Assembly: GCF_934924865.1 (NCBI RefSeq)
Contig: NZ_OW235315.1
Span: forward strand, 1,302,001-1,366,000
DNA length: 64,000 nucleotides
Source: Tepidibacter aestuarii
GTDB lineage: Bacteria > Bacillota > Clostridia > Peptostreptococcales > Peptostreptococcaceae
Direction: 5' to 3'
The notes under the pieces are model-generated. The model saw only the letters and a program-made list of their open reading frames with translations, was not told the origin of the DNA and did no database searches. The position numbers were made by a program, and so were the translations under genes. Shown here one piece after another: positions 30,801 through 39,373 of the stretch (positions are counted from its first letter, which is position 1; the number at the start of each line of letters is the position of its first letter).

Positions 30801-31233
30801 TGATGTGTTCTTCCATGGACTTAATAAAGGCGAAGAGTGTGAAGTTGAAATAGAACCTGGTAAGGTTTTAACTATAAAATTGGTAGAAATAGCAGATGTT
30901 AAAGAAGATGGAAAAAGAACACTAACATTTGAATTAAATGGTATGAGAAGAGAAGTTGAAATAGAAGATAAGAACTTCTCAATGAATGTAAAAACAGTTC
31001 TTAAAGCTGACCTGAACAACAAACTTGAAGTTGGAGCTAGTATTCCTGGAAAGGTTGTAAAGGTATTAGTTAAAGAGGGAGATGAAGTTAAAGAAAATCA
31101 ACCTGTTATAATAATAGAAGCTATGAAGATGGAGACGACTATAGTGTCTAGAAGTAATGGGGTTATAGATAAGGTTTATGTAAAGGAAGCCGATGTGGTT
31201 TCTGATAGAGAGTTATTAATATCTATGAAATAA
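27808..31233 (+). CDS. pyc: Pyruvate carboxylase
   Basis: 1141 aa, full length. Biotin carboxylase domain (about 1-460): LVANRGEIAIRIFRAC, ATP-grasp GGGGRGMRV, and EMNPRIQVEHTVSEMVTG. Carboxyltransferase domain (about 530-1000): FITDTTMRDAHQSLFATRVR, LEMWGGATYDVAYRFL, IKDMAGLLKP and HLHTHDTSGNG with metal and substrate residues. The C-terminal biotinyl domain has the biotin-accepting Lys1107 in EAMKMET. The enzyme makes oxaloacetate from pyruvate for aspartate/TCA supply and gluconeogenesis. No biotin ligase is nearby. Monocistronic with a terminator. Confidence 0.98.
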   Translation: MVKKFKKVLVANRGEIAIRIFRACSELGIRTVGIYSKEDKYSLFRSKSDESYLVGEDKGPIEAYLDMESIIHIAKKKNIDAIHPGYGFLSENAEFARMCRENGIEFIGPSPEVMDRMGDKINSKKVAKEANVPTIPGVDHSIETAEEAKVIAKQIGYPIMLKASNGGGGRGMRVIEREEDLVLEFDRAVSESKKAFGKACIFIEKYLKKPKHIEVQILGDKHGNIVHLYERDCSVQRRHQKIIEFAPAFGLSEDVRDRICEDALKLANHVGYHSAGTLEFLVDADENYYFIEMNPRIQVEHTVSEMVTGIDIVQSQILVAQGYKLDSEEINIKSQDDIKLNGYSIQCRITTEDPKNNFMPDTGKIHVYRTGSGFGIRLDGGNGFTGSEITPHYDSLLVKTISWDRTFKNSIRKMLRSIKEIRIRGVKTNIGFLVNVLNHPDFVDGKCDTKFVDETEELFDIREGKNRGTKLLQFIGNVTINEAKETKKDFDMPKPPKIDESIIMEGSRDLLKKLGTKKFMEYVKDEKKLFITDTTMRDAHQSLFATRVRTNDLLKVSKAVSHNMNDLFSLEMWGGATYDVAYRFLKESPWLRLEKLRENIPNVMFQMLLRASNAVGYKNYPDNVLKEFIKESSSKGIDIFRIFDSLNWIDNMRLPIYEALNTGSLVEGTICYSGDILDSTKTKYTTKYYINMAKELEKMGVHMIAIKDMAGLLKPYAAYELVKALKEEVGVPIHLHTHDTSGNGLSTLLMASQAGVDIVDTAVESMAGLTSQPSMNSLVEALRNTGRDTKIDLEGIHEIGEYYRELRSVYSKFESDLKTSSAEIYKYEIPGGQYTNLKPQVESLGLGNKFKEVKDNYKEANEILGDIIKVTPSSKVVGDLSIFMTKNDLNKENIVTKGAEVSFPDSVVDYFRGMIGQPEGGFPKDLQKIVLKGEEPIDVRPGELLEDVNFDEIKKMLDEKFHMETNIRNIISYCLYPKVYEEYLSHLKEYNDVSKLESDVFFHGLNKGEECEVEIEPGKVLTIKLVEIADVKEDGKRTLTFELNGMRREVEIEDKNFSMNVKTVLKADLNNKLEVGASIPGKVVKVLVKEGDEVKENQPVIIIEAMKMETTIVSRSNGVIDKVYVKEADVVSDRELLISMK

Positions 31234-31235
31234 AT

Positions 31236-31270
31236 AAAAAAGAATCCTCAATTATGAGGATTCTTTTTTT
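31236..31270. terminator. Terminator after pyc
   Basis: AAAGAATCCTCA-ATTA-TGAGGATTCTTT with flanking A- and T-runs; serves both convergent genes. Confidence 0.88.
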
Positions 31271-31303
31271 AATCTTACTATAAGGTTTATTACAAGAGAT
31301 CTA

Positions 31304-33532
31304 CTATTTTGTTGGTATCTCTACACAACCTTTTCTTATGCAAACCTTAACAATATCCTTTTCCACAAATTTATAAGCTAAAGGTTCATTTGTAATAGGT
31401 TGTGTTCCAAAGTTTTGGGTATGAGCAAAAACTTCACATAATATGGTTGAACCTACAATTCTAAACTCATCACCTTCATTAGCATCGTCTCTATCGATTA
31501 CACATTGGAAAGGAGTATCATCTACAATTTCTTTCTCTTGCTCAATTCCATTATCTAAAGCGGCAGTATAGCTAATAGTTCTTCGGATAAAACCAGTGAT
31601 AAGAACATTCTCAGGGCAGACTCTTTCAATTTCAGCATAGACTGTGTTTTTATGAACAATAAGTGAATCTTTTAGAGCTGGTGGAACTAATTGAGTACTT
31701 CCCTCAACCATAACTTGACAGCAAGATTGCGGATTAGCTACAGGTATAGGACAAGACGTAACTTTAAGTGGTCTCATCATTTCATTGTCTTCATGATCTA
31801 GAATATGACAATGCCATACATAACCAGGACCAAATGTAGGGTCAAATGGAAATAAATTCACTCCTGGATTAACTTTTTTAGGATCAGCATCCTGTGGTGC
31901 AAATCTAAGTTTAAGTCTAGTTACTTCTCCTGGTAGCATTATAACAGTATCTTTCCACCCACGTTCATTTAAAGGTGGGTCAATAGGACTACCTTCTAGG
32001 AATGGGTCAACTGGCAATGGTACGGTTGGATGATTAAGAGGAGGTTCACCATTGAGTTTGATCCATTCTTCACGGTATGCTACATTATCAAAGTTCTGGC
32101 GGTTTGCAACTTGGAACTGTATCAAGTGTATGTGGATTGGATGTGCACCATTGGTAAGATTCACAATTTCCCACTCAACCGTTGATCCTACTATAGGTAA
32201 TTCTGAAATTGGAGCCCCCCACGTTTGACCATCTAACAGCAATTCAAGGGCACCGTTAGGTCCTCGTACTACATTTAAAGTTAAAATCTTCTTTTGTTCA
32301 TCTGGAGTTAGCACAGGGATTTTATTCAACTTTGCAGGAAGTTTAGTTGGTGGGACTACAGGTGTATCGAGTATAGTGAACTGCATAATTTGTCCAACCG
32401 TATCTGGATCAGGAGCTCTACCATTTGGGAAAGGTGCATTAGCATCATTAGTCATAATAATAGTTGTTTCTGGATCTAATATTGAAAAATCAATCAAGAT
32501 GTCAGCACGCTCTCCTGGTGCAATTAGTAGTTCATTCAATGTTACAGGGAAAGGTAGAAAGCCCCCGTCAGAACCAATCTGAATAAATGGCTGTTCATTT
32601 GAAAGTTTTAAGTTATATGTTCTAGTATTTGATCCGTTAAGAAGTCTAAATCTGTACTGTCTACGCTCAACGTTCAAATTAGGCCATACCTTTCCATTGA
32701 CCGTAATAGCATTACCTACAAATGCAGGTCTCCAATAAGGGTGAACATCAGGATTGACACCATTGCTAGGAAAGAATAATGAGCCATCTTTATTGAATGA
32801 ACGATCTTGAATAACTATAGGAATTTCATATAGACCACTTGGAAGAAGTGGAGATATTTTATTATTTGGATCCTTTATCAAATAGAATCCAGCAAGGCCT
32901 GCGTATACTCCAAGACGTGTGGTTCCCAGCGCATGGTCGTGATACCAAAGGGTAGTTGGCTCTTGTGTGTTGGGGTAGGTATAACGAGACTTTAAAAATG
33001 CTGACCCCTTGTTTTCCTCTCCAGCCGTAAACCACGCATCTGGACCACCATCAGAATCAGATCTAACCTCTGCACCATGCAAATGTGTAACAAGGGGAAC
33101 TGGATTCTGTGCTAAAGTATATCCTGGAGGAAATGGCAGAAATGGTGGTGTTGGTGTTGGTATATTATTAGGATTTGCCCAATGTAATGTAGGATCTACT
33201 GCAAATAAATTTGGTTCCGTAATATTATTTATCCACTGTACATTGGCAGGTATTCCTCGAATAGTTTCAAAGGTAGCACCTGGAGAACTACGAAAACAAG
33301 AAACTTCACCTGTACATAGATCTTCAACATTACCTTCATATCCCCAAACAGTTGTCTGAGGGAACATAGGAGGAAGGATTTGTTGCATAAATTCAGTCAT
33401 AGTAACTGTATAATTATGACTTATGTCTTCTCCTGTAATTGGATCTTTCACAATAGTGGGCTTGAATACAGGAGGAATAGGTAATTGATTGACATATTTA
33501 GGTATGCATTTTGGATTTAATGGTTTTGCCAT
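31304..33532 (-). CDS. CotA-like multicopper oxidase fused to a SPOCS (DUF3794) domain
   Basis: 742 aa. The laccase part (about 1-595) has all four copper motifs: HLHG, WYHDHALG, HPIHIHLIQF and WHCHILDHEDNEMM, including the type-1 cysteine and methionine. The CotA-like N-terminus (PIPPVFKP) and lack of a signal peptide fit a spore-coat enzyme. After TSCPIPVANPQSCC the last 140 residues resemble the SPOCS domain of clostridial coat proteins (VLITGFIRRTISYTAALDNG, then TPFQCVIDR). That extension would anchor the oxidase in the coat. It uses O2, which is odd in an anaerobe. Base composition looks less A/T-rich than its neighbours, suggesting transfer. Start with AAAGGGG upstream. Confidence 0.88.
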   Translation of the reverse strand: MAKPLNPKCIPKYVNQLPIPPVFKPTIVKDPITGEDISHNYTVTMTEFMQQILPPMFPQTTVWGYEGNVEDLCTGEVSCFRSSPGATFETIRGIPANVQWINNITEPNLFAVDPTLHWANPNNIPTPTPPFLPFPPGYTLAQNPVPLVTHLHGAEVRSDSDGGPDAWFTAGEENKGSAFLKSRYTYPNTQEPTTLWYHDHALGTTRLGVYAGLAGFYLIKDPNNKISPLLPSGLYEIPIVIQDRSFNKDGSLFFPSNGVNPDVHPYWRPAFVGNAITVNGKVWPNLNVERRQYRFRLLNGSNTRTYNLKLSNEQPFIQIGSDGGFLPFPVTLNELLIAPGERADILIDFSILDPETTIIMTNDANAPFPNGRAPDPDTVGQIMQFTILDTPVVPPTKLPAKLNKIPVLTPDEQKKILTLNVVRGPNGALELLLDGQTWGAPISELPIVGSTVEWEIVNLTNGAHPIHIHLIQFQVANRQNFDNVAYREEWIKLNGEPPLNHPTVPLPVDPFLEGSPIDPPLNERGWKDTVIMLPGEVTRLKLRFAPQDADPKKVNPGVNLFPFDPTFGPGYVWHCHILDHEDNEMMRPLKVTSCPIPVANPQSCCQVMVEGSTQLVPPALKDSLIVHKNTVYAEIERVCPENVLITGFIRRTISYTAALDNGIEQEKEIVDDTPFQCVIDRDDANEGDEFRIVGSTILCEVFAHTQNFGTQPITNEPLAYKFVEKDIVKVCIRKGCVEIPTK

Positions 33533-33745
33533 ATCTATAGTCCCCTTTTTTATAAAAATTATTTTAAGAATAAATTTTTTCCTCTAATCTATATACTATG
33601 AAATTTGGATCAGAATGTGCTTTTTATATATTAAAATAAAAAATTAATAAATCTTAAGTATCATATTCGTGATAAATGGATTGAAAAATATAAAAATAAT
33701 GTTAAAATTAGGGATGGGGATTAGAGAATAAAGGAGGGGGATATT

Positions 33746-33910
33746 ATGAAACTTAAAAGAAATGTTTTTATTTTACTAGCAATAATACTTATTTTATTTA
33801 TTAGTTGTGCATCTTTGAAAAAGAATTTGGACAATTTGAGGTTTAGTAGTGAAAAGTCAGGATTTTCAATTACTTTACCTGAAAGTAGGAGAGGTTTTGA
33901 AAACACTTAA
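33746..33910 (+). CDS. 54-aa putative lipoprotein, possibly truncated
   Basis: ATG after a strong AAAGGAGGGGG site. The N-terminal signal ends in a lipobox LFISC (Cys near residue 22), followed by about 30 residues including EKSGFSITLPESRRGFENT. The F-S-I-T-L-P-E pattern often opens PsbP-like or similar exported domains, so this may be the stump of a longer lipoprotein. Nothing follows in frame that I recognise. Confidence 0.55.
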   Translation: MKLKRNVFILLAIILILFISCASLKKNLDNLRFSSEKSGFSITLPESRRGFENT

Positions 33911-33995
33911 AAAAATAAAATACAATTATTCATGATTATAAATTTTATGTATAAGCCTGTTAAATATATTATAGAAAAAATAAAGGTGGTATAGA

Positions 33996-34391
33996 ATGAA
34001 TAAGAGAAATAGATATATATATTTTATTTTTATAATTATAGTAATAATAATGGGATTAGTATCTAGAAAATTAAGTAATATGCCAGAGTTTATTAAAAGC
34101 TATTTGCCTGATACATTATGGGGTCTAATGGTGTTTTTCGTAATGGGATTTATATTTAATAAATCTAGCATATTAAAGGTAGCTATATATTCTTTGGTAT
34201 TTAGCTACTGTATAGAAATAAGTCAACTGTATCATTCACCGTTGATAGATAGCATAAGAACAACTACACTTGGAGGATTGGTTTTAGGGTTTGGATTTTT
34301 GTGGTCAGATTTAGTTTGTTATAGCGCTGGAATTTTGACTGGATATACAATTGAGAAGTATTATATAAACAAAAAAGGAGGGCTAATATGA
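33996..34391 (+). CDS. DUF2809 family membrane protein
   Basis: 131 aa with four hydrophobic segments and the family pattern SYLPDTLWGLMVFFVMGFIF, then FSYCIEISQLYHSP-LIDSIRTTTLGGLVLG. Function is unknown in the family. Starts after AAAGGTGG. It overlaps the next gene by 4 nt (ATGA), so the two are co-translated. Confidence 0.8.
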   Translation: MNKRNRYIYFIFIIIVIIMGLVSRKLSNMPEFIKSYLPDTLWGLMVFFVMGFIFNKSSILKVAIYSLVFSYCIEISQLYHSPLIDSIRTTTLGGLVLGFGFLWSDLVCYSAGILTGYTIEKYYINKKGGLI

Positions 34392-35365
34392 TTGCAAATA
34401 AATTGAAAGCAGGAGATGAAATAAGAGTTATAGCACCAGCTAGAAGTCTAGGAATAATAGATGAAAGTACAAGAAATATAGCTAATAAATGTTTAGAAAA
34501 GATGGGGCTTAAGGTTACATTTTCTAAAAACTGTGAGAAAATTGATGAATTTAGTTCTTCTTCAATACAATCTAGAGTAAATGATTTACATGAAGCTTTT
34601 TTAGATGATAATGTAAAATGTATACTTACTGTTATAGGAGGATTTAATTCAAATCAATTATTGGATTATATAGATTATGATATTATAAAAAACAATCCTA
34701 AAATAATTTGTGGGTATTCAGATATAACTATTTTATCTAATGCAATTTATAAAATAACAGGCTTAGTAACATACTCAGGACCACATTATTCAACTTTTGG
34801 AATGGAAAAAGGGATAGATTATACTATAGACTATTTCAAAAAGTGCTTGATGAGTGAGGAAGTATTTGAATTAACACCTTCTGAAAAATGGAGTGACGAT
34901 ATGTGGTTTTTAGATCAAAATAATAGAATGTTTTATGAAAATAATGGATATATAACTGTAAACAAAGGAAGTGCTAAAGGAGAGGCTATAGGAGGCAATC
35001 TTTGTACCCTCAATTTACTTCAAGGAACTAAATATATGCCTGATTTGAAAGATAAAATTGTGTTTATAGAAGACACATCTTCAAGTTTCGCTGAAGAATT
35101 TGATAGAGATTTACAATCATTAATTCATCAACCTGATTTTGATAAAGTAAAAGGAATAGTAATTGGGAGATTCCAAGTAGGATCGAAAATTACAAAAGAA
35201 AAGATAATAAAAATAATAAAGACAAAGAAAGAATTAAATAATATACCTGTAATTGCAGATGTAGATTTTGGGCATACAACTCCTCATATAACATTCCCTA
35301 TAGGTGGAGAGGTAGAAATAGTGGCAGAATATGATTGTAGTAAAATTTTAATAAGTAAGCATTAG
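34388..35365 (+). CDS. LD-carboxypeptidase / MccF-like peptidase (family S66)
   Basis: 325 aa. Nucleophile elbow GYSDIT with Ser111, after an IGGFNSNQLLDYIDYD block. The catalytic glutamate and histidine regions are KIVFIEDTSSS and DVDFGHTTPH. S66 serine peptidases cleave L,D bonds in murein tetrapeptides (LdcA) or detoxify microcin C-type compounds (MccF). The branch with GGxNSN and a long mid-segment looks MccF-like, but substrate cannot be set from sequence. Cytoplasmic, no signal peptide. Confidence 0.85.
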   Translation: MIANKLKAGDEIRVIAPARSLGIIDESTRNIANKCLEKMGLKVTFSKNCEKIDEFSSSSIQSRVNDLHEAFLDDNVKCILTVIGGFNSNQLLDYIDYDIIKNNPKIICGYSDITILSNAIYKITGLVTYSGPHYSTFGMEKGIDYTIDYFKKCLMSEEVFELTPSEKWSDDMWFLDQNNRMFYENNGYITVNKGSAKGEAIGGNLCTLNLLQGTKYMPDLKDKIVFIEDTSSSFAEEFDRDLQSLIHQPDFDKVKGIVIGRFQVGSKITKEKIIKIIKTKKELNNIPVIADVDFGHTTPHITFPIGGEVEIVAEYDCSKILISKH

Positions 35366-35382
35366 GTTAAGGGGGGATTATC

Positions 35383-35649
35383 ATGCACAGATTAAGTTAT
35401 AAAGATATGATGTACTTAAAAGAAATAGGATTGTATTCTTATGGATATGCTTATATACTTAGATATTTGTTAGATAATGAATATGAAGGAATAAAGAATA
35501 TTAAAGATATAAAAGAGCAGGTTGAAAAAGTTCTTGAAATTTTAAATAATAGAAAACAACTACCAGAGGAGTATAAGTACTTAGTAAATAATTATAATGG
35601 GTTTTGTGGGGTGTTAATACCTAAAGAAGAAATAATGTGTGATTTTTAA
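35383..35649 (+). CDS. 88-aa protein of unknown function
   Basis: Mostly helical and charged, with several tyrosines (LKEIGLYSYGYAYILRYLLD). No motif recognised and no membrane segment. Starts after AAGGGGGG, 17 nt behind the peptidase gene, so it is probably in the same operon. A terminator follows. Confidence 0.6.
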   Translation: MHRLSYKDMMYLKEIGLYSYGYAYILRYLLDNEYEGIKNIKDIKEQVEKVLEILNNRKQLPEEYKYLVNNYNGFCGVLIPKEEIMCDF

Positions 35650-35673
35650 GAATCTTCGGTTGAAGGTTCTTTT
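35648..35673 (+). terminator. Short hairpin terminator
   Basis: AAGAATCTTC-GGTT-GAAGGTTCTT with T-run, overlapping the stop codon of the 88-aa gene. Confidence 0.7.
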
Positions 35674-35691
35674 TATTTTGCATATAATAAA

Positions 35692-35709
35692 TGTAAGTAC
35701 TAACTTACA
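35692..35709. promoter_or_regulatory. Palindromic operator candidate of the TetR-type regulator
   Basis: TGTAAGTACTAACTTACA has 7-bp arms (TGTAAGT/ACTTACA) around ACTA and ends 19 nt before the regulator start. The position fits autorepression of the efflux operon. A TATAAT (35684-35689, in CATATAATAA) precedes it. Confidence 0.6.
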
Positions 35710-35728
35710 AAACTGATGGAGGGGTATT

Positions 35729-36343
35729 ATGGATAGCAGAATATCTAGAACGAGAAAAAAAATATTGCAAGCTGCAATTGAGGTATTTGCTGAAAAGGGT
35801 TTTTCATCTACAACAACTTTAGAAATAGCTCAAAAGGCACAGGTGGCAGAGGTTACTCTGTTTAGACATTTTCCTAAGAAAAGAGATATATTACACTTTG
35901 CAGTTTTAGATTTTGTCGATGTATTTACAGAAAATTTTGCTTTTAATAGTTTAAAGTCAATAGTAGATAATAATAAACATAAGCCTATAAAGGAGATACT
36001 CAAGCTTATAATTTTAGATAGAAAAAATTTTCTTAATGAGTATTTTTCGTATATAAAGGTTATTTTTCAAGAGATGCAATTTGATGAAGAAGTTAGAATA
36101 ATTTATCTAGAAAAAATAGCTAAGAAGATAAGCATATTATTTAATGAACTATTCAGTGAAATAAGAGAAAGAGAAAAAATCAAAAATATAGAGTCGTTTA
36201 TATTGATGAGGTCTTTTATAGGTATGGCTTTTATGATGATCATGCAAAGATATTTTATACCTAGTGAGAATAAGGTCAATGATTTAGAGCAAGAGATAGA
36301 TATTGTTGTAGATATATTTTTAAATGGGATTTTGGACAAATAA
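35729..36343 (+). CDS. TetR-family regulator of the efflux operon
   Basis: 204 aa. N-terminal helix-turn-helix of the TetR type (KILQAAIEVFAEKGFSSTTT-LEIAQKAQVAEVTLFRHFPKK). The C-terminal ligand domain is helical and not family-specific. First gene of an operon with an HlyD adaptor, an ABC ATPase and an ABC-2 permease, an order like E. coli cecR-ybhGFSR. The regulator likely represses the operon until a toxic compound binds. Confidence 0.88.
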   Translation: MDSRISRTRKKILQAAIEVFAEKGFSSTTTLEIAQKAQVAEVTLFRHFPKKRDILHFAVLDFVDVFTENFAFNSLKSIVDNNKHKPIKEILKLIILDRKNFLNEYFSYIKVIFQEMQFDEEVRIIYLEKIAKKISILFNELFSEIREREKIKNIESFILMRSFIGMAFMMIMQRYFIPSENKVNDLEQEIDIVVDIFLNGILDK

Positions 36344-36363
36344 AATATTGGGGAGGGATTAAA

Positions 36364-37377
36364 TTGAGTAGATTAAAGTTTTTGATTATATTATTAATAG
36401 CATTCAGCATAACTGGATGTTCTAAAGATATCAGTTTAGTGTATACAGGAACTCTAGAAGCGACTGAGGTTGATCTTAACAGTGAAGTATCATCAACTGT
36501 AAAAAATGTATTTGTTACTGAAGGAAGTAGTGTAAAAAAAGGTGATAAAATACTTCAAATTGAGGATACCTCTATTTTGATTAAGTTAAATCAAGCAAAT
36601 GCACAACTTAATGCTGCTAAAGCAGATTTTGACGAAGTATCGAGTGGGTCAAGAAGTGAGGAAATAAAAAAAGCTCAAGCAAACGTAGAAAGCGTAGAAG
36701 TGCTTTTAAGTGGATCTAAAAGTGAATATGAATATTTAGTAGGTAATTACAATGATTTAAAAAGCCTATATGAACAAGATGCTGTAAGCAAAAAAGACTT
36801 AGATGGTGCTAAAACTTCTATGGATAAAGCATATTCTAACTTTCAAAATGTACAAAAACAGTATGAATCAGCAAAATCAAGTCTCGATCTTGTGATGAGT
36901 GGGTCTACTAATGAAAGAATTAAAAAGGCAAAAGCTCAAGTTGACTCTATGAAGGCGAATGTGGACTTATTAAACTACCAGTTGTCAAAAGCTACTATAT
37001 ATTCTCCTATTGATGGTATTGTTCAAAATATTAATTACGATGTAGGAGAACTTGTATTAAATGGTGCTAATATAGCTAATATAATAAATTTAAGTGATAG
37101 ATGGGTTAAAATATACATTCCTCAAAAATATCTAGATAAAGTAAGTTTAAATGAAGAGGTAAGTATAAAAGCAGATTATTTAAGCAATAAAAAATTAAAA
37201 GGCAAAATTATATATATATCATCTGAAGCAGAATTCACTCCTAAAAATGTAGAGTCAAAGGAAAGTAAGGAGGAGATGGTATTTGAGGTAAAGGTTAAGA
37301 TCGATGATGAGTCAAACTTATTAAAGCCTGGTATGTTAATAGATGTAGATTTAGAAGGTGATTTAAATGGAAAATAA
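36364..37377 (+). CDS. HlyD-family efflux adaptor lipoprotein (YbhG-like)
   Basis: 337 aa from TTG 36364 (GGGGAGGG upstream). A lipoprotein signal ends in ITGC. A split biotinyl-lipoyl barrel (EVSSTVKNVFVTEGSSVKKG, later ATIYSPIDGIVQNINYDVGE) encloses a long coiled-coil hairpin with a repeated block (VSSGSRSEEIKKAQANVES and VMSGSTNERIKKAKAQVDS). A C-terminal beta-barrel follows. In a Gram-positive cell it stays on the outer membrane face and couples to the ABC permease. The next gene starts 11 nt before its stop. Confidence 0.88.
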   Translation: MSRLKFLIILLIAFSITGCSKDISLVYTGTLEATEVDLNSEVSSTVKNVFVTEGSSVKKGDKILQIEDTSILIKLNQANAQLNAAKADFDEVSSGSRSEEIKKAQANVESVEVLLSGSKSEYEYLVGNYNDLKSLYEQDAVSKKDLDGAKTSMDKAYSNFQNVQKQYESAKSSLDLVMSGSTNERIKKAKAQVDSMKANVDLLNYQLSKATIYSPIDGIVQNINYDVGELVLNGANIANIINLSDRWVKIYIPQKYLDKVSLNEEVSIKADYLSNKKLKGKIIYISSEAEFTPKNVESKESKEEMVFEVKVKIDDESNLLKPGMLIDVDLEGDLNGK

Positions 37378-38161
37378 TTTAGTTATTGATGTCAAAAATA
37401 TTTCAAAATCATTTAAAGATTTTAAAGCGGTAGATAATATAAGCCTTCAAATAGAAAAAGGAAAAATATATGGTCTTTTAGGCCCTAATGGATCGGGGAA
37501 GTCCACAACTATAAGGATGTTATGTGGTGTAATAACTCCATCGGATGGAGGTGGAAGTGTATTAGGATTTAATGTGGTAAATGAATCTGAAAAAATAAAG
37601 CAACATATAGGATATATGTCGCAGAAGTTTAGTTTATATGAGGATTTAACTGTATATGAAAATTTAGATTTTTATGCGAGTATTTATACAATATCTAGCA
37701 ATGTTAAAAATAAAAGAATTGATGAACTCATAAAAATGGCAGGTCTTGAAGGCAAAGAAAAAGTTATTACAAAAAATTTATCAGGAGGATGGAAGCAAAG
37801 ATTAGCTCTTGGATGTTCATTAATACACAAACCAAAGCTTTTAATACTAGATGAACCTACTTCAGCAGTGGATCCTGTATCTAGAAGAATATTTTGGGAA
37901 CTTATTCACAAATTATCTAATCAAGGTATAACAATTATAGTTACAACCCACTATATGGATGAAGCACAAAGCTGTGATGAGATAGCGTTTATGTTTTCTG
38001 GAAAAATAATAGCAAAGGGTGCACCAGCAGAATTAGTAAAAGAAAGAAATTGCAACAATTTAGAATCTGTATTTATAAGTTATGTTGAAGAACAAACTGG
38101 AGAAAAAATACGTTCGTCATTTGAAGAAATGAAATTTATCCAAAAAAGAGAAGGTGAATAG
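37367..38161 (+). CDS. ABC transporter ATP-binding protein (YbhF-like, single domain)
   Basis: 264 aa with Walker A GLLGPNGSGKST, Q-loop YMSQKFSLYEDLT, signature NLSGGWKQRLALG, Walker B LLILDEPTSAVDP and the H-loop THYMDEA. The TSAVDP variant is typical of the YbhF group. E. coli YbhF holds two such domains in one chain; here there is one, so a homodimer is needed. Overlaps the adaptor gene. Confidence 0.93.
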   Translation: MENNLVIDVKNISKSFKDFKAVDNISLQIEKGKIYGLLGPNGSGKSTTIRMLCGVITPSDGGGSVLGFNVVNESEKIKQHIGYMSQKFSLYEDLTVYENLDFYASIYTISSNVKNKRIDELIKMAGLEGKEKVITKNLSGGWKQRLALGCSLIHKPKLLILDEPTSAVDPVSRRIFWELIHKLSNQGITIIVTTHYMDEAQSCDEIAFMFSGKIIAKGAPAELVKERNCNNLESVFISYVEEQTGEKIRSSFEEMKFIQKREGE

Positions 38162-38162
38162 T

Positions 38163-39296
38163 ATGAGCTTAAAAAGACTTCTTACTATAATGAAAAAAGA
38201 ATTTATTCATATAAAACGAGATAAAGCAAGTCTTGTTATAGCTTTACTAATGCCTATAGTATTCGTATTTATATTTGGATATGCTGTAAATACTGATGTA
38301 GATAACATAAGTATGGCTGTATTTGATAATGACAACACTTTAGAGAGTAGGGAGTATATAAATTCTCTTAAAAATTCAAACTATTTCAATCCAAATAGAT
38401 ATGTAGATAATATGCAGAGTATTCAAAAGTTAATAGATACAGGAACGGTTAAATCTGCTATTATAATACCTTCTGGATTTTCAAAGCATTTAAAAAGAAA
38501 TGAAAAAGCACAAGTAAAACTAATTATAGATGGAACAGACCCAACTATAGCTAGAACTGCACTTCAAAGTGGAGTACTTACTACTAATATGCATTCTTTA
38601 GAGATATCTAAAGATTTTATGCAAAAAACTGGCAAAAATGCATTGAACACACCTGGAATAGATATGAGGACTAGAGTTTGGTATAATCCGAACCTTGAAA
38701 GTTCAAAATTTATAATTCCTGGGCTTATTGGACTTATCATGCAAAATATAACTGTTATGCTTACTGCTTTTTCTCTTGTCAGGGAAAGGGAAAAAGGAAC
38801 TTTAGAGTTACTGATAGTAACACCTATAAAATCATCAGAACTTATAATAGGGAAGATGATTCCTTATGTTTTAATTGGAAGCATAGATTTTATAATATCG
38901 TTGTTCTTTGGAACCTTATGGTTTGGTGTTCCTATCAAAGGCAATATGCTATTACTCATATTATTAGGACTTGGGTTTGTTATATGCTCACTGGCTATAG
39001 GAATGTTAATATCAACTGTTGCAAAGAATCAAGCTCATGCAATGCAACTTACTATATTATTCATATTGCCTAGTGTACTTTTATCTGGATTTATGTTTCC
39101 GAGGGAGTCCATGCCTTTTGTAATAAATATTTCGGGTTATTTAATACCGCTTACGTATTTTTTGAATATATTAAGGGGCATCATATTAAAAGGGGTAGGA
39201 CTTAGTTATTTAATTAAAGATGTAGTTATTTTATTTATATTTGGTACTGTATTATTATGTATATCTTCTGTTAAATTTAAGAAAAAATTAGATTAA
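38163..39296 (+). CDS. ABC-2 type permease (YbhR/YbhS-like)
   Basis: 377 aa from ATG 38163 (AAGGTG upstream; frame opens at 38154). An N-terminal TM is followed by a large extracytoplasmic loop (about 45-175), then five TMs with the family block LVREREKGTLELLIVTPI and PSVLLSGFMFPRESMP. E. coli uses two paralogues; here one permease gene follows the ATPase by 1 nt, so the exporter is probably a homodimer. Substrate likely a drug or toxic metabolite. Confidence 0.9.
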   Translation: MSLKRLLTIMKKEFIHIKRDKASLVIALLMPIVFVFIFGYAVNTDVDNISMAVFDNDNTLESREYINSLKNSNYFNPNRYVDNMQSIQKLIDTGTVKSAIIIPSGFSKHLKRNEKAQVKLIIDGTDPTIARTALQSGVLTTNMHSLEISKDFMQKTGKNALNTPGIDMRTRVWYNPNLESSKFIIPGLIGLIMQNITVMLTAFSLVREREKGTLELLIVTPIKSSELIIGKMIPYVLIGSIDFIISLFFGTLWFGVPIKGNMLLLILLGLGFVICSLAIGMLISTVAKNQAHAMQLTILFILPSVLLSGFMFPRESMPFVINISGYLIPLTYFLNILRGIILKGVGLSYLIKDVVILFIFGTVLLCISSVKFKKKLD

Positions 39297-39373
39297 AACT
39301 CTAAAAATGTTGTAAAATATCCAACTATTGATATAATTAATGGGTAATACAATACATTGGAGAGGTACAAGAT

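Noticed and set aside
33009..33359. Plus-strand frames inside the multicopper oxidase gene
   Set aside because: The opposite strand encodes all four copper motifs; the plus-strand frames lack start signals.
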